Source of the DNA: DSSM01 sp964484125
GTDB taxonomy: Bacteria; Bacteroidota; Ignavibacteria; Tepidaquicellales; Tepidaquicellaceae
Length of the DNA stretch: 18,149 nt
NCBI GenBank assembly: GCA_964484125.1
Contig: CAZAEK010000031.1
Coordinates: forward strand, 1 to 18,149
Direction of reading: 5' to 3'
Positions 1 to 6,597 of this stretch are shown in pieces. Within the stretch, counting starts at the first letter, position 1. Every line of letters begins with the position of its first letter. The notes beneath the pieces were generated by a model. It saw only the letters and a list, made by a program, of their open reading frames with translations, made no database searches and was not told where the DNA came from. The translations under genes and the position numbers were made by a program.

Positions 1-54
1 GATAAACTTTACAAACTTGATAAACTTTACAAACTTGATAAACTTTACAAACTT
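1..54. repeat. Tandem repeat, three copies of an 18-bp unit
   Basis: Three perfect head-to-tail copies of GATAAACTTTACAAACTT lie at 1-18, 19-36 and 37-54. Each unit is itself two related 9-mers (GATAAACTT and TACAAACTT), so the array has a weaker 9-bp period. It begins at the window edge, so the true copy number is unknown. The last two bases of copy 3 are part of the stop codon of the minus-strand gene that ends at 53, so the array is immediately 3' of that gene. No dyad symmetry or terminator shape is visible. Confidence 0.95.
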
Positions 55-1192
55 ACTTCACCACACTCATCTTCTTCGTCAAAACCTGACCGCCTGCATT
101 CAACCTGTAAAAATACGTCCCGCTCGACAACCTCTCCGCATTCAGACTAATCGTATAATATCCCGCCTTATAATTCCCGTTCAACACTGTCATCACTTCC
201 TTACCAAGCATATCATATATCACCAGACTTATCTTCCCATCCTCCGGCAAATCAAAATCTATCTTCGTTACCGGATTAAAAGGATTCGGATAATTCTGTG
301 ACAGACTCAACTTCGATGGCACTCCTACCTCTACTGTCTTTTTCAGTTCATAATACGTGTAATTCCCGTTGAAATCTATCTGCTTCAGTCTGTATTCATA
401 TCTGCCGCTCTCCAACTTCCTGTCCTCATATCTGTATTGCGTTGGACTATTGGTTGTCTTATTCCCTGTAACAAATCCAATCTTATACCAACCCTTTTCG
501 CTTCCCGCTTGCCGACGCTCAATATCAAATCCGGAATTATCTATCTCTGCTGCTGTTACCCAGTTCAGTATTACATCTCGCTTCACAATCTCTGACCCAA
601 AACTCATAAGAGCTACCGGCAATGGCTCATTGTTTATATACGTCGGCGGAGATAGCAGTGAATTGGTTATTTCAAATGTGTTCGGAGAATTGTTTTTGTT
701 TAAAAATGTTCCAAGCTGATTTGTCGCTGTCTTTATCCTTATTGATGCACTCTTTGATACATCTAATATTATGAAGTTCATACGAACTATACGAACATAT
801 TCCTCAGTTATATCAAAACCTGCAGAAGATGTGCTGTTATCTTCATTCACTGTCGCTCCAAGTATCGCGATTCTTACTGCCCTTGTGTTTACTGAATCAT
901 CAGGGTTCGATTGAATGTAACAATTATAACCTTCCTCTGATGTTAATTCTTCTTGCCAGTCCGTTCCGCTTATGAACCTCAGTAATGTTGAATCATATAG
1001 TACATCTGCATTAAATGACGCCAGCGTTGTCTGATTCCCTAAATTTGTACCTTTTATCTCAAAATCTATTACAAACTCTCCGCCGAGTATTCTTGAGTTG
1101 GATATTAATTCCAGTTTTTGTTCTATACTCTGTAATCTCGCTACTGATGGAATTATTACTGTTATTAATATTATGTAAATTACTTTTTTCAT
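53..1192 (-). CDS. T9SS-sorted surface protein with cohesin-like N-terminal domain
   Basis: This is a 379-residue exported protein. Residues 1-22 form a signal peptide (MKK, then a hydrophobic run). Residues of about 25-170 look like a cohesin-type beta-sandwich: a GxxFxIDxxI strand, then an ADVLYDSTLLRF stretch typical of cohesins, later VRMNFIIL. Residues 190-291 are the PLPVxLxSF ... RLKQIDFNGNY module that often precedes sorting domains in this group. Residues 292-379 are a T9SS type A sorting domain with NYPNPFNP, YDMLGKEV and a Lys-rich end (TKKMSVVK). Expected fate is export by Sec, passage through the T9SS and attachment at the cell surface. The start follows the upstream protease gene by only 10 nt with a weak GAAG-type ribosome site, so the two are probably co-transcribed. 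The sorting domain is certain; the cohesin assignment rests on pattern recognition alone. Confidence 0.85.
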   Translation of the reverse strand: MKKVIYIILITVIIPSVARLQSIEQKLELISNSRILGGEFVIDFEIKGTNLGNQTTLASFNADVLYDSTLLRFISGTDWQEELTSEEGYNCYIQSNPDDSVNTRAVRIAILGATVNEDNSTSSAGFDITEEYVRIVRMNFIILDVSKSASIRIKTATNQLGTFLNKNNSPNTFEITNSLLSPPTYINNEPLPVALMSFGSEIVKRDVILNWVTAAEIDNSGFDIERRQAGSEKGWYKIGFVTGNKTTNSPTQYRYEDRKLESGRYEYRLKQIDFNGNYTYYELKKTVEVGVPSKLSLSQNYPNPFNPVTKIDFDLPEDGKISLVIYDMLGKEVMTVLNGNYKAGYYTISLNAERLSSGTYFYRLNAGGQVLTKKMSVVK

Positions 1193-1202
1193 CTCGCTTC
1201 TA

Positions 1203-3803
1203 CTACATTATCTTTGTTGTTATATTCGCTTTTTTATTCGGTGCTAATACATTGAAGTCACTGCCCGTTACATATCCGTCCATGTTGAAATCCGTTCTTA
1301 CATACCCACTGCGGGCATCTCTCACGCAGCAGTCATATATAGAATAATCCATGTTGTCTATTCCTCCGCTGTAATCTCCGTCTGCCGCAAACATTCCATA
1401 TAATCCGCTCCTCAGTAACTGTGCTGATGTTCCATAATATTTATTTGAACCTGTCGTGAAATCATATAAGTCACTCTGAGTTGAAAGATATACCTTGTTC
1501 TTTGACATTATCGCTATGTGATTCCTGTGGTGTACAACTATATAATAACTCCCCGAATTCACACCTATTCTCAATGGTACATATTCACTTCCCGTTACAC
1601 TTAATACTTTTCCGTCTTTCCTCAATAAACACGCTACTGTATCAACACATGTCGTTGTTGTTGACCTCACTTCAACTATTATCCAGTCAACTATATCTCT
1701 GTGTGTCGTGAAAAATCCCGCCTGTAATTCCTCATCTGATGACCTCATGTAAACAAATGGTGTACTGCTTTTTCCGCTTACTGTATCCGGTGGTATCAGT
1801 GGCAATAATTCTTTATAATTCAATGATGTTATCATCGTATCACTTCCCGATGAATATGGTCCGGCTAACATCAGTTTCAAATTCAGTGTTACTACCGGCA
1901 TCTTCTGATAATTTTCCCATTCATAATTTGCCGCTAAATTACTATATGTCCTCGATGTTGGGGAAAATCCCATCCCTGATTTCACTGGTACTACTGTTCC
2001 GCTCCAGCCCGCATCTACTAATACCGAATATGATCCGCTTGAATTTGTTATTACATTGCCAGGTAATCCCTGCATTAATACGTCCGGCTCAGGTGTACCA
2101 TATTCGTCATAAACATATCCGCCCAAATAATATCCGCCTGTAAATGTATCATACTTGTTCGAAGTTACATTGGTATATGTCTTGCTCACCGGACTAAGAT
2201 TTAATGAACCCTTCGTCGGATAGAAAAATACATTGTATCCGTAATATACATTTACTGAATAATATCCCGTATCATTTGTATATGGCTCTCCTATTAATCC
2301 CTTCATCATTACCTGACTTACTCCGGCTCCGCTTGTCGGTCCCGTTATCCTTCCGGATATCGTAAACATCTGCTTCTCTCCGGTTATACTGTAATTCAAC
2401 GGTCCTCCTAAATTGCTTATACTTATTGTACTCTGACTGAATGTATATCCCGTTCTCGAAATCACTACGTTTCCGCTAAAACCAGCTGCAACTCCTGTTT
2501 CAAAATATCCCTTATAATCTGTCTGAATCGTTTCACTTCCTATCGTTACATTTACTCCCGCTATTCCCGTTCCGTTCTGCGTTGATGTTATTGTGCCGGA
2601 TACTTTATATATATCCGAACCCGTTACCTTTATCTTGCTTACATCATATCTTCCGGTAGTATTATTATCTGTATTTGCATCTCCGCTTATAATACATCCT
2701 ATCCAGTATATTCCTTCCGCCTTGCTAATCACCGGCAAGCCACTCTGTATTTTTACTATTTCTGAATTTTTTGAAGATAAATTCACTGTCTTGACATAAG
2801 TCCCTATTAAATCATCACTTTGCGTTATTATCGAGTCATTCGAAATATAGACATTTATGGTCATTTCCTGATTTGCTCTGCTCTCCTTCGAATAATTCAA
2901 CACCGCCAGACTTATCGAATCCAATGCACTCCCGCTCTTCACTCTCTTCGGATATGCATCTGTATATAATGGTATCATATCAAATACTTCAGGCGTATTT
3001 AAATTTAATACCGTATTTATCGCATCATACTTAGTTGCCGTTATCCTGTTAAATTTTATCCCGCTTGATACTAACACCCCGCTTACCACATAATTACCGC
3101 CATCAGGCAATATTGCGGGGCTTCCACTCATTCCACTGTAACCGCTCCTGAAACTATACAAATAATCTGTAAATACGGTATCAAATATATTCTTCCAGTT
3201 AAACATTGCCATACCATTATATGGTGAGGCATAAGGATAACACGGGTTAAAGAAATAACCCGATTTGTAATACGAATTATTTGTATTATATCCGTATCCG
3301 TCCCATCCAACTAAAGCTCCGATAGGTCTATCGAGTTTTATTATCCCTAAATCCGAATAAGAAGTGCTGGAATAATTGCTTAATAAATATACCAGTACGG
3401 GATATGCCGCTCCGTAAGGTTCCGTGCCGTTATCATATCCCGGCGTTACTTTAGTTGTTCCCATTCCCGAATTGAAAGAAATTACATGTCCCGCAGTTAA
3501 TACGTGATAAGGATCAATCAGTACTCCTGATACATTCCCTATCTTAACAACCGGTCTGTAAGGTAAAGCATTCGGGTTATTTATAATATCAAGGGGTTTA
3601 AATACCCTGCCTGTATCTGATGAATAAATATTCTGCAAAACTCCGTTGTTTCCGGTAGTATATGCAGAGCTTCCTGAGCTTACATAAGAAATTGCAATTG
3701 AAGTAGTAGTATTTAGAGGGATATTATACTGATTCCAGCTCTGTGCATTAATATTTTGAAAAACCAAAAAAACAACCAATATTGTGAAAATCCCTTTTTT
3801 CAT
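1203..3803 (-). CDS. Secreted V8-like serine protease with regulatory-like repeats and C-terminal dockerin-like module
   Basis: This 866-residue exported protein has a signal peptide at 1-21 ending INAQS. A trypsin-fold (S1/V8-like) protease domain follows, with a visible triad: His106 in LTAGHV, Asp151 in SDLGIIKLD and Ser226 in GMSGSP. Residues of about 290-390 hold a beta-rich stretch of the CARDB type. From about 400 to 635 there are three carboxypeptidase-regulatory-like/SdrD-B-like repeats, each starting with a strand like VSGTI, ISGRI or LGGYV and carrying a T/SDxxGxY-type motif. Residues 808-849 carry two 12-residue calcium loops 30 residues apart: D808, D810, S812, G814, D816, D819 and D838, N840, D842, G843, D849. 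This is dockerin-like. Unlike its neighbours it has no NYPNPFNP sorting domain, so surface attachment would need another route. It ends in TAG 10 nt before the next gene. The protease call is firm; the natural substrate is not predictable. Confidence 0.85.
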   Translation of the reverse strand: MKKGIFTILVVFLVFQNINAQSWNQYNIPLNTTTSIAISYVSSGSSAYTTGNNGVLQNIYSSDTGRVFKPLDIINNPNALPYRPVVKIGNVSGVLIDPYHVLTAGHVISFNSGMGTTKVTPGYDNGTEPYGAAYPVLVYLLSNYSSTSYSDLGIIKLDRPIGALVGWDGYGYNTNNSYYKSGYFFNPCYPYASPYNGMAMFNWKNIFDTVFTDYLYSFRSGYSGMSGSPAILPDGGNYVVSGVLVSSGIKFNRITATKYDAINTVLNLNTPEVFDMIPLYTDAYPKRVKSGSALDSISLAVLNYSKESRANQEMTINVYISNDSIITQSDDLIGTYVKTVNLSSKNSEIVKIQSGLPVISKAEGIYWIGCIISGDANTDNNTTGRYDVSKIKVTGSDIYKVSGTITSTQNGTGIAGVNVTIGSETIQTDYKGYFETGVAAGFSGNVVISRTGYTFSQSTISISNLGGPLNYSITGEKQMFTISGRITGPTSGAGVSQVMMKGLIGEPYTNDTGYYSVNVYYGYNVFFYPTKGSLNLSPVSKTYTNVTSNKYDTFTGGYYLGGYVYDEYGTPEPDVLMQGLPGNVITNSSGSYSVLVDAGWSGTVVPVKSGMGFSPTSRTYSNLAANYEWENYQKMPVVTLNLKLMLAGPYSSGSDTMITSLNYKELLPLIPPDTVSGKSSTPFVYMRSSDEELQAGFFTTHRDIVDWIIVEVRSTTTTCVDTVACLLRKDGKVLSVTGSEYVPLRIGVNSGSYYIVVHHRNHIAIMSKNKVYLSTQSDLYDFTTGSNKYYGTSAQLLRSGLYGMFAADGDYSGGIDNMDYSIYDCCVRDARSGYVRTDFNMDGYVTGSDFNVLAPNKKANITTKIM

Positions 3804-3820
3804 TTTTAAATTTTTTTATC

Positions 3821-3828
3821 CAATTATA
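3821..3828 (-). promoter_or_regulatory. Weak -10/-7-like element before the serine protease gene
   Basis: Read on the minus strand this is TATAATTG, which contains a perfect TATAAT and matches TAnnTTTG with one mismatch. It lies 18 nt upstream of the start codon at 3803, which would give a very short leader. No convincing -33/-35 box is seen. The rest of the 210-bp gap 3804-4013 holds only the terminator of the next gene. Confidence 0.2.
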
Positions 3829-3946
3829 GTTTTGCAATTTTTATGCCAGAATTGAATTAATTTTAAGCCACAGTTATTGAGTTTGGCTTTTCAGAAAAGT
3901 TTAAAAATGAGAAAGGGAGTTTTATTTTGAAAAAATCTGATAAAAT

Positions 3947-3986
3947 AAAAATCCCGGTTTGCCTTTTGCAGTGACCGGGATTTTTT
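3947..3986 (-). terminator. Rho-independent terminator of the gap-containing surface protein gene
   Basis: An ATCCCGGT arm (3951-3958) pairs with ACCGGGAT (3974-3981), extended by AAAA/TTTT pairs on the outside, with a 15-nt loop. On the minus strand the stem is followed by a T-rich tract. It lies about 30 nt beyond the stop codon at 4014. A/T runs on both sides could let it work in both directions. Confidence 0.85.
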
Positions 3987-4013
3987 ATATCTCTCTCGTG
4001 CTATTTTTAAAAA

Positions 4014-6389
4014 CTATTTGACTAAGGTCATTTTCTTTACGATTGTATTTGTATTACCGTTTGATTCTGCAGTAAGTTTATAGATGTAAATTCCGCTCGG
4101 AAGTGAACTTCCGTCAAAACTGATTGTGTAATATCCGGATTGTCTTGAACCATTTTCAAGTACTTTTACAACTTTTCCAAGCATATCATATACTGTTATA
4201 TTTACTTTGCTATCCTGAGGAAGTTCAAAATCTATCTTTGTTGTTGGATTGAACGGATTCGGATAGTTTTGAGATAAGTTGAATTTAGAAGGACCATTTA
4301 CAGTAACTTCATTTGCAAGATTGAATATTTCAAAATTTCCGTTGAAATCTATCTGCTTTAATCTGTACTGGAATGTTCCTTTTTCAAGCTTGCTGTCTGT
4401 AAAGCTATAGTCTGTTAAAGAATTGCTGTTATTCATTCCTTTGACAAATCCGATTTTCTGCCAGTTGTCTTTACCTGCTTCTGTTCTTTGAACTTCAAAT
4501 CCTGAGTTGTTAATTTCCATTGATGTTGTCCAGAAAAGTTTTACATCTCTTCCTGAAATACTTGAAGTAAATGATTTCATTTCAACAGGTAATGGAGAAT
4601 CTTTACTTGCCGGAGTCCATACTGAAAATCCGTTTACGCCTGATACAGTGATAGTCTTATCAGGCATATTTAAAACACCTTCTACCTCTACCCAATTATT
4701 TCCGCCATCTGTTGATTTAAACATCGTCAGTCTGTCTTCGCTTAATCCTGCTAATTCAAGTGCATTATATTTAAATACTACTGTTGCATTTAAACCTGAA
4801 TTGTTTGCAGGAGAAATGTCATAATATCTTTCTATTCCGAGATTCGTGCCATTACCTCTTCTCGTGTGACCTCTGGTTATTACCGTTGTGCCTAAATTCT
4901 GTGAGCTTGTTATTGAGACTCCGAGTCCACCAATGTTTTGTCCTGATGGAGCATTAAGTGTTCTTGTAGTTGTAATCGTTCCTGTACTTCCTTTTAATCT
5001 TCCACCGGTTTCCATTAATGTACCTGTTGAGCCGAGAGTTATTGTCTTTCCGTTTAAATCTAAATCACCGCTTGTCAGGGTTATGTTACTTGCAACTGTT
5101 AAATTTCCGGAGAGTTTTGCACCATTAGATCTGTTTATTGTTAATGAATTTAATCCGTTTGTAACCGCCGGAATTGTAGCCTGTGGTCCGTTTCCGCTGA
5201 TAACTAAATTTGATTGAGAACCGCCGTTTACTGTACCGGAGCCAGTAATTGTACCTGATACAGTTACAGTATTATTTGCACCTATATTTAATTTCCCATT
5301 TGAATTTACTGAAAGGGTGCTGTTTATCGGAACTGTTCCGTTTCCGTTTTTAATATCTACTTCTTTATTATTTCCAATATTTACATTATTAAATGAACCT
5401 GTTAAAGTAGGGAGTGTATCTCTTGGAGTTCCACCAAAACTCAAGTTTGTAGAGCCGTTACCGTTTAATAAACCTGTATAACTTTCATATCCTAAATTAT
5501 TAATAGTTCCATTTATGGTTAAAGTATAGTTTCCGGCATTTAATGTTCCTTCGAGGAATTCAGCGTCACCTGTAATAGTTAAATCTCTTGTCATAGTAAC
5601 ATTATTCGGATTACCAAACAATGCATAATAGACACTGTTTGTTGATGGAATTTCAACTCCCATTGTTATTGCCTGATTAGATTCAGAATATAAAACATAG
5701 TGTCCGCCTGTGCCGATGTTGTAATTCAAATTACCATTAAATACGCCTGCTTTTCCTGTGGAACTTGGAACTCCGAGTTGAATCACTGATGAACTTGTTC
5801 CGCCAAGACCGGTGGTAATCTTGTTATTTGTTGTTAATGTTCCATAAAATAAGTTCATTCTGAAAACAGGGAAAGTGTTTCCTGTAACAGTAACTGTATC
5901 TGTGTTATCTAATGAAAGCACATATAAGAAAGTTGTTACCGAGCCGTTGTTCGCAAAAGTCTGATCTGATTCACCTGCAAAATATAAAGTGCTGTAGTAA
6001 ACTGTGTTGGTAGGGAGGTAAGTATAAGCATAATCACCGTCTAATATTCCATTATTNNNNNNNNNNNNNNNNNNNNNNNNNNNNNNNNNNNNNNNNNNNN
6101 NNNNNNNNNNNNNNNNNNNNNNNNNNNNNNNNNNNNNNNNNNNNNNNNNNNNNNNNCCATTTCTTGATGAAGTAATTGTTGCTCTTGTTGTTCCCTCTTT
6201 CTTAGGTCTGTTATTAACAACAACAGATTCAAACCCGATATCACCTGGTTTGAAATTATCTTTCATCTGCAATTGCATTGCATTTTTTTCTTCAGGAGTG
6301 AAAGATTTTTCTTTCATATCCTGCCCGAAGAGTTTAACTGTGCTGAAAAGCAAGATAGCTACGATAGTTAGAGAGATTAAGTTTTTCAT
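4014..6389 (-). CDS. Large T9SS-sorted surface protein, repeat-rich, interrupted by an assembly gap
   Basis: An in-frame ATG at 6419 exists, but the start at 6389 is preferred because it places a good signal peptide (MKNLISLTIVAILLF ... LFGQ) at the N-terminus. A charged stretch of about 60 residues follows, then 100 N, then some 450 residues rich in Gly, Asn, Thr and Ser with short recurring strands such as LTITGD, LTINGT and TVSGTI, consistent with a beta-solenoid or adhesin-like stalk. The last 193 residues (4014-4595) are the shared PLPVEMKSF ... RLKQIDFNGNF module and a type A sorting domain (NYPNPFNP, YDMLGKVV, final KKMTLVK). Expected location is the cell surface via the T9SS. It has its own terminator and a candidate promoter, so it is probably monocistronic. 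The frame agrees on both sides of the N run, but the real gap size, and therefore protein length, is unknown. No enzymatic motif is seen. Confidence 0.8.
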   Translation of the reverse strand: MKNLISLTIVAILLFSTVKLFGQDMKEKSFTPEEKNAMQLQMKDNFKPGDIGFESVVVNNRPKKEGTTRATITSSRNXXXXXXXXXXXXXXXXXXXXXXXXXXXXXXXXXXNNGILDGDYAYTYLPTNTVYYSTLYFAGESDQTFANNGSVTTFLYVLSLDNTDTVTVTGNTFPVFRMNLFYGTLTTNNKITTGLGGTSSSVIQLGVPSSTGKAGVFNGNLNYNIGTGGHYVLYSESNQAITMGVEIPSTNSVYYALFGNPNNVTMTRDLTITGDAEFLEGTLNAGNYTLTINGTINNLGYESYTGLLNGNGSTNLSFGGTPRDTLPTLTGSFNNVNIGNNKEVDIKNGNGTVPINSTLSVNSNGKLNIGANNTVTVSGTITGSGTVNGGSQSNLVISGNGPQATIPAVTNGLNSLTINRSNGAKLSGNLTVASNITLTSGDLDLNGKTITLGSTGTLMETGGRLKGSTGTITTTRTLNAPSGQNIGGLGVSITSSQNLGTTVITRGHTRRGNGTNLGIERYYDISPANNSGLNATVVFKYNALELAGLSEDRLTMFKSTDGGNNWVEVEGVLNMPDKTITVSGVNGFSVWTPASKDSPLPVEMKSFTSSISGRDVKLFWTTSMEINNSGFEVQRTEAGKDNWQKIGFVKGMNNSNSLTDYSFTDSKLEKGTFQYRLKQIDFNGNFEIFNLANEVTVNGPSKFNLSQNYPNPFNPTTKIDFELPQDSKVNITVYDMLGKVVKVLENGSRQSGYYTISFDGSSLPSGIYIYKLTAESNGNTNTIVKKMTLVK
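6057..6156. other. Assembly gap, 100 N
   Basis: The run is exactly 100 N, the conventional placeholder for a gap of unknown length, so it should not be read as 100 real bases. It falls inside the N-terminal third of the large surface protein gene. Confidence 0.98.
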
Positions 6390-6438
6390 GTTTATTATAT
6401 TTATACTTTTTAATTTCAATTTATTTAATTTTTCTGTA

Positions 6439-6446
6439 CAAAGATA
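6439..6446 (-). promoter_or_regulatory. Candidate Bacteroidota-type -7 promoter element
   Basis: The minus strand reads TATCTTTG, a perfect match to TAnnTTTG, about 50 nt upstream of the ATG at 6389, which leaves an AT-rich leader of about 40 nt. A TTTG on the minus strand (6475-6478) is about 28 bp further upstream, too far to be a good -33 box. The element sits inside the right arm of the inverted repeat at 6441-6464. Confidence 0.4.
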
Positions 6447-6464
6447 AAGAAATTGCTTTATCTT
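6441..6464. repeat. 9-bp inverted repeat overlapping the candidate promoter
   Basis: AAGATAAAG (6441-6449) and CTTTATCTT (6456-6464) are perfect inverted copies separated by 6 nt. No T-tract suits a terminator and no gene ends nearby. Because it covers the candidate -7 element, it could be an operator for a dimeric regulator. That role is inferred from position only. Confidence 0.6.
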
Positions 6465-6541
6465 GTCTGTAAGACAAAAGATGAATTTTTAGTAGGATTT
6501 TTACTGATAAAAATGTAGGAATAACTCTTACAAAAATACAA

Positions 6542-6575
6542 ATAAAAAGCCCGGAATGATTGCTCAATCCGGGCT
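6542..6575 (-). terminator. Rho-independent terminator of the Asp-box protein gene
   Basis: AGCCCGGA (6548-6555) pairs with TCCGGGCT (6568-6575) around a 12-nt loop. On the minus strand the stem runs straight into TTTTTATT. It is 22 nt beyond the stop codon at 6598. Confidence 0.88.
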
Positions 6576-6597
6576 GAAAAATCAATTATTTATTCTT

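Noticed and set aside
1..54. Start of a CRISPR array
   Set aside because: The units are contiguous, only 18 bp, and have no spacers between them; this is a simple tandem repeat.
4507..5217. Plus-strand open frames within the large surface protein gene (and similar ones at 369-719, 1739-2143, 9331-9630)
   Set aside because: They are antisense to well-supported genes, have low-complexity Pro/Ser/Leu-rich translations and show no recognisable domain; they are by-products of the codon use on the other strand.
6390..6419. Upstream ATG (6419) as start of the large surface protein
   Set aside because: It adds ten charged residues in front of a good signal peptide and would start inside the probable promoter leader; the ATG at 6389 fits better.
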